Below, one piece after another: positions 26,647 through 35,316 of a stretch of DNA of 64,000 nt (position 1 is its first letter; every line of letters begins with the position of its first letter). The position numbers and the translations under genes were made by a program. The notes under the pieces are model-generated. The model was not told where the DNA came from and made no database searches. It saw only the letters and a program-made list of their open reading frames with translations. The stretch lies in assembly GCF_008369935.1 (NCBI RefSeq), contig NZ_VTUZ01000018.1, positions 112,771 through 176,770 on the forward strand, given 5' to 3'. This stretch comes from Paraburkholderia panacisoli (GTDB lineage: Bacteria; Pseudomonadota; Gammaproteobacteria; Burkholderiales; Burkholderiaceae).

Positions 26647-26904
26647 CTAGGCGAAGTCGGACGGCCCCGGTGGCGGAACACCGGGAGGCGGGTCGGTTTC
26701 GCCTAACGCATCGAGTTTGGCGTCGTCTGCGTCGTCGGAGGGCGGAAGCGTTTCACCTTTGTGCGGCAGGGGCTGATCGAGGCCCGGCTCGACCGGGGTG
26801 GGAATTGCATCGCCGATAGGCTTGGAGACCTCGGTGGGCGGGCTGCCGGGGTCTTCGTCGGCCTGACGTTCGGGTTCATTCGGGGGATTTGGCATGTTTG
26901 CCAT
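26647..26904 (-). CDS. Small Pro/Asp-rich hypothetical protein
   Basis: I do not recognise a function. The 85-residue product is acidic and proline-rich, with no hydrophobic segment, and is probably disordered (motifs DPGSPPTEVSKP and DPPPGVPPPGPSDFA). GGAGAG lies 7 bases before the ATG, and the codon pattern fits the local genes, which supports translation. It converges with the secreted-protein gene and lies downstream of the acyltransferase gene on the same strand. Confidence 0.6.
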   Translation of the reverse strand: MANMPNPPNEPERQADEDPGSPPTEVSKPIGDAIPTPVEPGLDQPLPHKGETLPPSDDADDAKLDALGETDPPPGVPPPGPSDFA

Positions 26905-26996
26905 GACGCTCTCCGATTGATGGGTTTAACGAGGAGAGCAGCAATGCGCGTACCACGGGGTGAACGTGATTGACGCGATCGAAGTCGCGGCGCGGA

Positions 26997-28181
26997 TTAG
27001 ACCGCGTCGGAAGCCGTGCTGTCTTCGCGCAACGTGCGCTCGTTGCGAGGCGCCACTGTGGCCGCCGTTGGCGCTGAAACAGCCGGCGTTGCGTGCGCCG
27101 GCCGGCGCCGTGTCTTCAGCCGGAGAATCGGCTCTTCGATCAGCCGCCAGGACAGAACCGCGATCGCGAGCGAGAGCGCAAACGACGCCGCGATGCCCGC
27201 CGCGTGTGCCCAGATCGGCACCGTGCCGCCGAAGAGCGCCTCTGCGTGATGGTTGCGCGTGAGGTCGGGGATCAGATTGTGATAGAGATAAAAGCCGTAG
27301 CTGATGCGGCCGAAGCTCACCAGCCAGCCCGTTTCGAGCAGACCGATCACAACGGCGTTGCGGCAGCAGGCAATCGAACACACGAGCGCCGCGATGCAGA
27401 CGCCGTATAAAGCGCTGACCGCGGTGAACAGCAGGGGATTGTCGAGCGTGCTCCATGTCGGCTCGGTCGCGCACAAACCCACGAGGCCGAGACTCAGAGC
27501 GAACAGCGTGAGGCCGTGTCCGAGCCACGCGCGCACGCGGCTGCGTTCGCCCACGATCATCAGGCCGCCGATGCCGCCTAGCGCCAGCAACCAGAAGTTG
27601 CTCAGCGGATGCGTGTAGATCGTGATCTCTTCCCAATGCGCGGCGCGCATCGCCAGCAAAGAGACCAGTCCGAGCGCGACGATCGCCCAGCACACCGCGC
27701 GATGCCGCCGCGCGGCAAGCAGCAGCAATAACGGTGCGACCACCAGATAAAACTGCTCTTCGATCGCGAGACTCCACAAATGCGAATAGCGCCCCGGCCA
27801 GTAACGGAGCACCGCGCCAATCCAGAAGTTCGACAGATAAGCGAAATGAAACGGCATGCCGCTCGCCAGTTCAGGACTTGCGAATCCGAATGCCATCAGC
27901 ACGCACATTACCGTCAGCATCAGGTAGTAGATCGGAAAGATGCGCAAGGTCCGGCGAAACAGAAAGCGCTTGAGTTCGGCCCCGAATCCGCTGCCGCCGG
28001 TTTCGATGCGCGCGCGTTGCGTCGAAAGAATGCCGATGATCAGAAAGCCGCTCAGCGCGAAGAAGATCCACACGCCGAGATGACCGATCTCGCCGATGTC
28101 GCCAAACAGGCGGTGCTGAAGGAACACCATTAGCACTGCGATGGCGCGCAATCCGTCGAAGCCGGCAATCCTGCTGTTCAT
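26997..28181 (-). CDS. Acyltransferase 3 family membrane protein (OafA/YrhL-like)
   Basis: This 394-residue protein begins IAGFDGLRAIAVLMVFLQH, the acyltransferase-3 signature whose His is needed for O-acyl transfer, and carries about 10 membrane helices. FFALSGFLI and SLAIEEQFYLVVAPLLLLL are further family blocks. Such proteins acetylate or otherwise acylate surface polysaccharides or lipids in the inner membrane. No glycosyltransferase is nearby to show the target. The last 40 residues are cytoplasmic-type and Ala/Thr-rich. Confidence 0.9.
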   Translation of the reverse strand: MNSRIAGFDGLRAIAVLMVFLQHRLFGDIGEIGHLGVWIFFALSGFLIIGILSTQRARIETGGSGFGAELKRFLFRRTLRIFPIYYLMLTVMCVLMAFGFASPELASGMPFHFAYLSNFWIGAVLRYWPGRYSHLWSLAIEEQFYLVVAPLLLLLAARRHRAVCWAIVALGLVSLLAMRAAHWEEITIYTHPLSNFWLLALGGIGGLMIVGERSRVRAWLGHGLTLFALSLGLVGLCATEPTWSTLDNPLLFTAVSALYGVCIAALVCSIACCRNAVVIGLLETGWLVSFGRISYGFYLYHNLIPDLTRNHHAEALFGGTVPIWAHAAGIAASFALSLAIAVLSWRLIEEPILRLKTRRRPAHATPAVSAPTAATVAPRNERTLREDSTASDAV

Positions 28182-28766
28182 GTGGTTGTCTTCCAGAGTG
28201 AAGGCCGCGCGCGAGGCGCTGCCGTTCAGGGGGTGATGGAAGGACCGGAATGCCGGCGCCGGCGAAATCGGGTTCGGCGGATATGAGGCGTCGTCACGAC
28301 GCTCGGCGAGCCGGCCGGTCGCGGATCAGCCGGCAGCGTGTCCGGTCCACATGAGTGGCCGCCGCCGCAAGAGGGCATCGCGGGAGACGAACGCGCGAGC
28401 TTCGGCGGGCAAGCATGCAAGCATCGTACGATGAAAAAAAGCGAAAAAAATCGCGTGCCGCGTTCAGTGATTTTTTTTCGTCGCGTATTGCCGGTCGTTT
28501 TCGGGCTGTGGGTATGAAAGCCGCAAAAGTTGCCGTAATTCGAGCGCGCAATGACTCAGTATTACCGCACGCCGACAGCCGAATTTCAGATCGCTGCTAC
28601 ATGAATGGAAATTAGAGGCTGGTTGTCAGCGCCCAGCGGCGGCGCGCACAGGGGTGGCCGGAACATTCTATTCTCCTCGTATTCCTACGATGTGTTGCTA
28701 CGAATGCAGCGGTCGATCGACCGAGGCTTACGGCGCGTCGCGCGCCATCATTGTGCGAGGGCACGA
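28182..28766. other. Intergenic region with A- and T-tracts
   Basis: No gene is supported in this 585-bp divergent region. An inverted pair CGAAAAAAATC (28442-28452) and GATTTTTTTTCG (28469-28480) stands out from the GC-rich background. Such tracts bend DNA and may bind nucleoid proteins near the divergent promoters. Confidence 0.5.
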
Positions 28767-29873
28767 ATGGAAATTCGCCGGGGACGTTCGATCGAAGTCG
28801 ATTTCTTTCGCGGCGTCGTGCTGATCGTCATCGTGCTGGATCACATTCCCGGCAGCACGTTATCGCATCTGATGCTGCACGCGTATGCGTTGTGCGACGC
28901 AGCCGAAGTGTTCGTGTTCCTCGGCGGCTACGCATCGGCGGCGGCTTATACGGCGGTGCTTACGGGCCGCGGCGAAAACGCGGCGAAGATGCGGTTCGTC
29001 AGGCGCTGCTGGGAAATCTATCGTGCGTACCTATTGACGGCAGTCTTGACGCTCGTGTCCGGCGCGCTGCTTGCGCTGCTGCATCTGAATCCGCCGATGG
29101 TCGAGCTGACCGGCTGGCTGCCCTTCTCGGGTCAGCCGCTGCGCGAGGCGTTCGACATCGCGGTGCTGCGGCGGCAACCGTATCTGTCGAGCGTGCTGCC
29201 CATGTACGTGATCTTCGCGCTAGGCGTGCCGTTCGTCGTGCCGCTCGCACGTCGTTCTTCGCTGATGGCGTTGGGTTTGAGCGTGGCGATCTGGGCGCTG
29301 GCCCGGCCGCTGGCCGCGTTATTCAGCATTGACGACATGGCCGACTGGGCTTTTAATCCGTTTGCGTGGCAACTGATGTTCGTGCTCGGCATTCTGTGCC
29401 GGGTGCAGCCTGTCAGCGCACGCTTCCACGCAAGCCGCACCGCGCGCTGGTTCACACGAGTCGCGGTGGTCGCGGTGCTGGCGTTCGCAGTCGTCAAACT
29501 CTTCGTGCTGACGCAACCGTTGCCCGGCACGCTTAAACAGAATCTGTCCGTGGATCGTGTGATCAACTTTGTCGTGATTGCCTGGCTGGCCGCGCGGTTC
29601 GTGCGGACGGGTTGCGTCGCATGGCTCGCGCAGCGCCTGCCGGCCGTGGTGACGGTCGGGCGCACCGGGCTCGTGTGTTTTGTCATGGGCACGCTGGTGT
29701 CGTTGATCGTCGACACGGCGACGCCGCACACGTTTCATGGCTTTCGCGGCGTGCTGATCGGGCTGGGCGGCGATCTGGTCGCGATCGGCGCCTTGCTGAT
29801 GATCGCGCGCGGCTGGAACGGCTGGAAAGGGCAGCAGTCCGGTGCGCCGGCCAATGGGGCGGGCTACGGATGA
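28767..29873 (+). CDS. OpgC-like membrane protein
   Basis: This 368-residue protein matches the OpgC/acyltransferase-like family: it begins RSIEVDFFRGVVLIVIVLDHIPGS (first helix with the D-F-F-R-G motif) and has about 10 helices. OpgC proteins succinylate osmoregulated periplasmic glucans, but this family also occurs without glucan genes. The ATG at 28767 was chosen since the family N-terminus starts here; an earlier in-frame start at 28605 adds an unrelated leader. The stop overlaps the start of the tannase-family gene (ATGA at 29870-29873), indicating coupled translation. Confidence 0.87.
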   Translation: MEIRRGRSIEVDFFRGVVLIVIVLDHIPGSTLSHLMLHAYALCDAAEVFVFLGGYASAAAYTAVLTGRGENAAKMRFVRRCWEIYRAYLLTAVLTLVSGALLALLHLNPPMVELTGWLPFSGQPLREAFDIAVLRRQPYLSSVLPMYVIFALGVPFVVPLARRSSLMALGLSVAIWALARPLAALFSIDDMADWAFNPFAWQLMFVLGILCRVQPVSARFHASRTARWFTRVAVVAVLAFAVVKLFVLTQPLPGTLKQNLSVDRVINFVVIAWLAARFVRTGCVAWLAQRLPAVVTVGRTGLVCFVMGTLVSLIVDTATPHTFHGFRGVLIGLGGDLVAIGALLMIARGWNGWKGQQSGAPANGAGYG

Positions 29874-31561
29874 CGGCGCGATGGCGCCGCAGGCGTTTTA
29901 CGCGTAATGCGCGCGCGGCCGCCAAGGCCGCTGGCGCGCTCTTGTGGCTCGCGGCTCACCCGGCTCAACCCGCGCTTGCCGCGCCCCAGGATGCCCCGCT
30001 CGCGATGCGCTGCGCCGAATTCGCGGGCGCGGTGCTGCCTGCTGAACTGATTGCATTGCCGAGCGCCGGCGCACAGATCGAAAGCGCGGCGATGGTGCGG
30101 GCCACCGCGCCCGGCAATCAGCAAGGCGGCGAGTATTGCCGCATCACGGGCCGCATCAAGGCGCTCAAAGCGAGCACGCCCGATATCCGTTTCGATCTGA
30201 ATCTGCCGCGCCGCTGGAATGGCCGCGCGCTGCAGATCGGCGGCGGCGGCTATAACGGCGTGATGGTGAGCGGCACCGGCGTGATGCCGTTTTCGCCGGA
30301 CCGCGCGCCGCTCGCGCAGGGCTATGCGACGTTCGGCGACGACTCGGGGCATGTCGGCGATTCGTCGCTCGCGATGTTCGGGCTCGTCGACGAAGCGGTC
30401 ACCAACTTCGGCTACGCGCACCTGAAGAAGACGCACGATGCGGCCGTCGCGCTGATCGCGCACGCTTATGGCAGGCCGCCGCAGCGCATGTATTTCGCCG
30501 GCGGCTCGACCGGCGGGCGCGAAGGCTACACCGTGATGCAGCGCTTTCCCGACGACTACGACGGGGTGATCGCCAATTCGCCCGCGCTCAATTTTTCCGG
30601 CGTGCGTTTGATCGGCGTGAAGCTGGGCCGAGCGGAATACGCGACGCCCGGCGGCTTCGTTCCGCCGCTGTTGCTGGAGCGCGTGTATCAACGCACGCTC
30701 GCCGCGTGTGACCGGCTCGACGGCGCGGCGGATGGCATCGTCAGCGATGTCGCCGCGTGCCGCGCGCACGAAGCGGAGATCGTCGATTCGTTGCGCTGCG
30801 CGGGAGCCACGACTCTGCGCGACGATCAATGCCTCACCGACGCGCAACTCTCCACGCTGCTCGTGATGCGCGATGGCCTGTCGCTGCCGTATCGTCTCGG
30901 CTGGGACGTTGGCGGTTATCGCGGCTACAACGTCTTTCAGGGCACGCATCTGGCCGGAATGCTCGGGCTCGCGCATCAACGGGAGCGCTCGCCGGTGCCG
31001 ACGTTCTTCGCCAACGGCTATCTGTTCGCGCAAGGCGACGGCTATATCCGCTACTTCGTCGCGCGGGACGCGGACTTCGATTCGCTGCGATTCGACCCGC
31101 AACATCCGGGAAAATATCGCGCGCAGCTGATGGCGTTATCGCAGACGATCGGCGCGATGAACCCCGACCTGTCGCGCTACATCGCGCACGGCGGCAAGCT
31201 CATTACGTTGCAGGGCCTCGCCGACGAAGTGATCAGCCCGAATCAGACGATCGCGTACCACCAGGCGCTGATCGATCGCTTCGGCGCCGCGCAGGTCGAC
31301 GATTTCATGCGGCTTTACATGGTGCCGGGTTTTCAGCACGGCAGCGGCGCGTTCATTCCGTCGGTGGATCTGCTAGGCGCGCTCGACAACTGGGTGACGC
31401 GCGGCACGGCGCCCGAAACCTTGACGGCAACCGACATCGCCGCGGCAACCAATGGACGCTCGCGGCCGTTGTGCCGCTACCCGCTGTTTCCGCGCTACAC
31501 CGGCAAGGGCAACGTGAATCAGGCAAGCAGTTTCGTGTGCGCCGAACCTTCCGGGCCTTGA
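29870..31561 (+). CDS. Tannase/feruloyl-esterase family hydrolase lacking the CS-D-HC cysteines
   Basis: This 563-residue exported protein has a basic signal peptide (about 45 residues, ending near ALAA) and an alpha/beta-hydrolase fold of the tannase family. The nucleophile is S213 in GGSTGGREG, a candidate Asp is in GLADEVISPNQ and the His is H490 in VPGFQHGSG. In typical members a Cys precedes the Ser and another follows the His and they form a disulfide; here both positions are Gly. Esterase activity on phenolic esters is expected by family, but the active-site build is unusual. The gene overlaps the OpgC-like gene by ATGA. Confidence 0.88.
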   Translation: MTARWRRRRFTRNARAAAKAAGALLWLAAHPAQPALAAPQDAPLAMRCAEFAGAVLPAELIALPSAGAQIESAAMVRATAPGNQQGGEYCRITGRIKALKASTPDIRFDLNLPRRWNGRALQIGGGGYNGVMVSGTGVMPFSPDRAPLAQGYATFGDDSGHVGDSSLAMFGLVDEAVTNFGYAHLKKTHDAAVALIAHAYGRPPQRMYFAGGSTGGREGYTVMQRFPDDYDGVIANSPALNFSGVRLIGVKLGRAEYATPGGFVPPLLLERVYQRTLAACDRLDGAADGIVSDVAACRAHEAEIVDSLRCAGATTLRDDQCLTDAQLSTLLVMRDGLSLPYRLGWDVGGYRGYNVFQGTHLAGMLGLAHQRERSPVPTFFANGYLFAQGDGYIRYFVARDADFDSLRFDPQHPGKYRAQLMALSQTIGAMNPDLSRYIAHGGKLITLQGLADEVISPNQTIAYHQALIDRFGAAQVDDFMRLYMVPGFQHGSGAFIPSVDLLGALDNWVTRGTAPETLTATDIAAATNGRSRPLCRYPLFPRYTGKGNVNQASSFVCAEPSGP

Positions 31562-32029
31562 GGCGGATCAAGGCGGGGTGAAGCAGGAAATGAGGGTGGC
31601 GGGCAGTTCTTGCAAAACGCCTGCTGATGTTGCAATTGCAACCTGTCTGGCCGGTGCGTCGCTGGGCGTGCAGTCACACGCTGCAACAAAGAAGGGCGGC
31701 GCCGCTTGCCTCTGCGCCGCCGCCCGACACGAGATGGACGTAGCAGCGGTGGTGGGCGCCGATCCACCTCGCTGCAACGCGGCGCAGCGCGCGCGCCAGT
31801 CCGCGTCCTTCGTCGTATTGCTATGGAACCCGAACTATTCTGCATTACAGAGCGGCTGGCCGCTCCGTTCGTCGCGCCGTGCTTTCGCGGCACACGGCTT
31901 TCGGCAGTCCGCGCCGCGCCGTCGCCTTGCGCGCTGCACGGTTTCGCACTTTCCATTACATTGCGGGGGCGGTCGCGCGTTCGCGCCGTTCCTTCCAATC
32001 GGATAATGGTGTCTGCCATCGTCGAATCC
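31562..32029. other. Intergenic region with a 14-bp palindrome
   Basis: No gene is supported. GTTGCAATTGCAAC at 31629-31642 is a perfect palindrome 67 bp past the tannase stop and nearly 400 bp before the ABC gene. It has no T-run and looks more like a protein-binding site than a terminator. Confidence 0.5.
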
Positions 32030-32956
32030 ATGCAGCCAATCGTCTCGGTCACGAACCTGTCGAAAACCTATGCCAGCGGTTTTCATGCGCTCAAAAATAT
32101 CAACCTGGCTATCAACCGTGGAGAAATCTTCGCCTTGCTCGGCCCGAACGGCGCGGGCAAGACCACCCTGATCAGCATCATCTGCGGCATCGTCAATGCC
32201 AGCGCGGGCCGCGTCACCGTGGACGGCCGCGACATCGCCGCCGACTATCGCGGCGCCCGCTCGCTGATCGGCCTCGTGCCGCAGGAGCTGACCACCGATT
32301 CCTTCGAAACCGTCTGGGCGACCGTGTCGTTCAGCCGCGGGCTGTTCGGCAAGCCGAAAAACCCGGCGTACATCGAGAAGGTGTTGCGCGACCTGTCGCT
32401 GTGGGAAAAGCGCGACAGCAAGATCATCACGCTGTCGGGCGGCATGAAGCGCCGCGTGCTGATCGCCAAGGCGCTGTCGCATGAACCGCGGGTGCTGTTC
32501 CTCGACGAGCCGACCGCCGGCGTGGACGTCGAGTTGCGGCGCGACATGTGGAAGCTGGTGCGCTCGCTCGCCGAAAGCGGGGTGACGATCATCCTCACCA
32601 CGCATTACATCGACGAAGCCGAGGAGATGGCCGACCGCATCGGCGTGATCAGCGGCGGCGAGATCATGCTCGTGGAAGAGAAGACGGAACTGATGCGCAA
32701 GCTCGGCACGAAGCAGCTGACGCTGCAACTGGACAGCCCGCTCACGCAGGTGCCGGCGTCGCTGGCCGGCTACGCGCTGGCCGTCGCGAAGGACGGCAAC
32801 GAGCTGATCTACACGTACGAAGGCGACGGCGGCCGCACCGACATCATCGCGCTGCTCAAGGCGCTCGACGATGCCGGCATCCGCTTCAAGGACCTGCATA
32901 CCACGCAGAGTTCGCTCGAAGACATCTTCGTCAGTCTGCTCCGAGGTGACCAATGA
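32030..32956 (+). CDS. ABC transporter ATP-binding protein (ABC-2 exporter type)
   Basis: This 308-residue protein is a canonical ABC ATPase: Walker A GPNGAGKTTL, signature LSGGMKRRV, Walker B VLFLDEPTAGVD and the switch His in TTHYIDEAEEMADR. About 80 C-terminal residues form the extra domain of exporter ATPases. The start MQPIVSVTNLSKTY is chosen; an ATG 24 bases earlier (32006) is possible and neither has a strong ribosome-binding site. The stop overlaps the permease start (ATGA at 32953-32956). YadG/YadH-type pairs are the closest described arrangement; the substrate is unknown. Confidence 0.92.
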   Translation: MQPIVSVTNLSKTYASGFHALKNINLAINRGEIFALLGPNGAGKTTLISIICGIVNASAGRVTVDGRDIAADYRGARSLIGLVPQELTTDSFETVWATVSFSRGLFGKPKNPAYIEKVLRDLSLWEKRDSKIITLSGGMKRRVLIAKALSHEPRVLFLDEPTAGVDVELRRDMWKLVRSLAESGVTIILTTHYIDEAEEMADRIGVISGGEIMLVEEKTELMRKLGTKQLTLQLDSPLTQVPASLAGYALAVAKDGNELIYTYEGDGGRTDIIALLKALDDAGIRFKDLHTTQSSLEDIFVSLLRGDQ

Positions 32957-33714
32957 ATATCCACGCAATGCGCGCGATCTACAAGTTCGAGATGGCGCGC
33001 ACCTGGCGCACGCTGATGCAAAGCATCATCGCGCCGGTGATTTCGACTTCGCTTTACTTCGTCGTGTTCGGCTCGGCGATCGGCTCGCGCATCAAGGAAG
33101 TGGACGGCATCAGTTATGGCGCGTTCATCGTGCCGGGGCTGATCATGCTGTCGTTGCTGTCACAAAGCATCTCGAATGCGTCGTTCGGGATTTACTTTCC
33201 GCGCTTCACCGGCACGATCTACGAGCTGTTGTCGGCACCGGTGTCCTACCTGGAGATCGTGGTGAGCTATGTGGGCGCGGCGGCCACCAAGTCGATCCTG
33301 CTCGGGCTCATCATTCTCGCCACCGCCGGACTGTTCGTGCCGCTGCAGGTCCAGCACCCGTTCTGGATGGTGCTGTTTCTCCTGCTGACGGCAGTGACGT
33401 TCAGCCTGCTCGGGTTCATCATCGGCATCTGGGCGGATAACTTCGAGAAGCTGCAACTCGTGCCGCTCCTGATCGTCACGCCGCTGACCTTTCTCGGCGG
33501 CAGCTTCTATTCGGTCAACATGCTGCCGCCGTTCTGGCGGGTCGTGACGCTGTTCAACCCGATCGTCTATCTGGTGAGCGGCTTTCGCTGGAGTTTCTTC
33601 GGCCTCGCCGACGTGAACGTCGGCTTGAGTCTCGGCATGACCGCGTTGTTTCTCGCAGTGTTTCTGCTGATCGTCGGCTGGATCTTCAGGACCGGCTACC
33701 GGCTCAAGAGCTGA
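32953..33714 (+). CDS. ABC-2 type permease
   Basis: This 253-residue protein has six predicted helices and ABC-2 permease features, including YGAFIVPGLIMLSLLSQSISNASFG and the conserved FLGGSFYSVNMLPPFWR block. It is translationally coupled to the ATPase gene by the ATGA overlap, so the two form a homodimeric exporter pair of the YadG-YadH kind in the inner membrane. What it exports cannot be read from the sequence. Confidence 0.92.
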   Translation: MNIHAMRAIYKFEMARTWRTLMQSIIAPVISTSLYFVVFGSAIGSRIKEVDGISYGAFIVPGLIMLSLLSQSISNASFGIYFPRFTGTIYELLSAPVSYLEIVVSYVGAAATKSILLGLIILATAGLFVPLQVQHPFWMVLFLLLTAVTFSLLGFIIGIWADNFEKLQLVPLLIVTPLTFLGGSFYSVNMLPPFWRVVTLFNPIVYLVSGFRWSFFGLADVNVGLSLGMTALFLAVFLLIVGWIFRTGYRLKS

Positions 33715-33803
33715 GGGCGTGTGGCGTCGCGCGGAATTGGCGGCGCTCCCGAACGCGGCATGCGAAACTGGCGGACACCTTCACCCCGGAGCCGATTGCC
33801 ACC

Positions 33804-35219
33804 ATGTCTGTTGATCTGAGTCTGATTGAGCGAAGCGCGTGCGATGTCGTCGAACTGTTGCGCGAGGAGGCGCTGAGTCCGCATGACCTGCTCGACACGC
33901 TGGCCGCGCAGGTGGCGCGCGTCGAGCCGCAGGTCAATGCGCTGCCCACGCTGTGTTTCGAGCGCGCGCACGCGCATGCCGATGCGCTGCTGAAAAAGCC
34001 GGTGGCCGAGCGCGGCCTGCTGTGCGGCCTGCCGGTGCCGATCAAGGATCTGACCGATGTCGCGGGCGTGCGCACCACGCGCGGCTCGCTGGTCTATCGC
34101 GACCGGATACCCGCCACCTCCGACGCCGGCGTGAGGCTGCTCGAAGCGCACGGCGGCGTGGTCTATGCGAAATCGAATACGCCGGAGTTCGGCTCGGGCG
34201 GCCATACGTACAACAGCGTGTTCGGCATCACGCGCAATCCGTGGGATCTGTCGCGCTCGGCGGGCGGCTCGTCCGGCGGCGCGGCCGCCGCGCTGGCGTC
34301 GGGCACCGCGTGGGTCGCGCAAGGCTCGGATCTGGCGGGCTCGTTGCGCACGCCGTCGGCGTTCTGCGGCGTGGTGGGTCTGCGGCCTACGCCGGGGCGC
34401 GTGTCATACGGCCCGGCCGCCAATCCCTACGACACGCTCGGCATTCACGGCCCGATGGCGCGCAACGTGACCGACGCGGCGCTGCTGCTCGACGCGATGT
34501 GCGGGGAAGTGGAGAGCGTACCGTTGTCGCTGGGTGAGCCGGCGCGGTCGTTTCTCGCGCATGCGCGCAGCCCCCGGCGTCCGGCGCGCGTCGCGTTTAG
34601 CGCGGGGCTCGGCATCGCCACGGCCGAACCGGAGATTCTCGCGATCTGCCGTCAGACCATGGATCGGCTAGCGGGCGCCGGCATCGGCGTGGATGAAAGC
34701 GATCTCGATCTGAGCGCGGCGACCCAGGCGTTCCACACGCTGCGCGGCATCGCCTACGCGACCAACTACGAGGACGTGCTCGCGCAGCATCGCGACGTGC
34801 TGAACCCGAACGTGATCTGGAACATCGAGTTCGGTCTGCAACTGGACAACCGCGCGATGCGCTCCGCGCAGCGCACGCGCGCCGAACTGTTCCACAAGAT
34901 GATTGCGCTCCTGCAACGCTACGACGTGCTGATCTGCCCGGCATCGATCGTGCTGCCGTTTCCGGTCGAAGCGCGTGATATCCGCGACGCGGCCGGCCAG
35001 CACTTCGACACCTACATCGACTGGCTCGCGATCACCTACGCGCTGACGCTCACCGGCATGCCGGTCATCGCGATTCCGTGCGGGATGAGCGCGAGCGGAC
35101 TGCCGGTGGGCATCCAGATCGTCGGCAAGGTGCGGGGCGAGGCGGCGTTGCTGTCGGCGGCGCGGGCGGTCGAGGAGATCATCGGCACGTGGGCGACCGG
35201 CCAGCCGCAAGTGCGCTGA
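33804..35219 (+). CDS. Amidase (amidase signature family)
   Basis: This 471-residue enzyme has the Ser-cisSer-Lys triad of the amidase signature family: K81 in PIKDLTDVAGVRTT, the cis-Ser in SAGGSSGGAAA (about 156) and the nucleophile S180 in GSDLAGSLRTPS. It hydrolyses a C-N amide bond, but the family is broad (indole-acetamide, nicotinamide, aryl amides, carbamates). CGGAGCC lies upstream of the ATG. It follows the ABC exporter after about 90 bp and is convergent with the LuxR gene. Confidence 0.9.
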   Translation: MSVDLSLIERSACDVVELLREEALSPHDLLDTLAAQVARVEPQVNALPTLCFERAHAHADALLKKPVAERGLLCGLPVPIKDLTDVAGVRTTRGSLVYRDRIPATSDAGVRLLEAHGGVVYAKSNTPEFGSGGHTYNSVFGITRNPWDLSRSAGGSSGGAAAALASGTAWVAQGSDLAGSLRTPSAFCGVVGLRPTPGRVSYGPAANPYDTLGIHGPMARNVTDAALLLDAMCGEVESVPLSLGEPARSFLAHARSPRRPARVAFSAGLGIATAEPEILAICRQTMDRLAGAGIGVDESDLDLSAATQAFHTLRGIAYATNYEDVLAQHRDVLNPNVIWNIEFGLQLDNRAMRSAQRTRAELFHKMIALLQRYDVLICPASIVLPFPVEARDIRDAAGQHFDTYIDWLAITYALTLTGMPVIAIPCGMSASGLPVGIQIVGKVRGEAALLSAARAVEEIIGTWATGQPQVR

Positions 35220-35316
35220 GCGCACGGCTCACGGGCAGGTTCATGTCCGTACTGGATGTCTGTGCCGCAGGCCCGCACGACGTGACGGCGTTCGCCGTCA
35301 CGTCGTCGTTCTCGAA

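Noticed and set aside
31578..32006. Open frames in the region before the ABC ATPase
   Set aside because: They lack ribosome-binding sites and any recognisable domain, and overlap on both strands.
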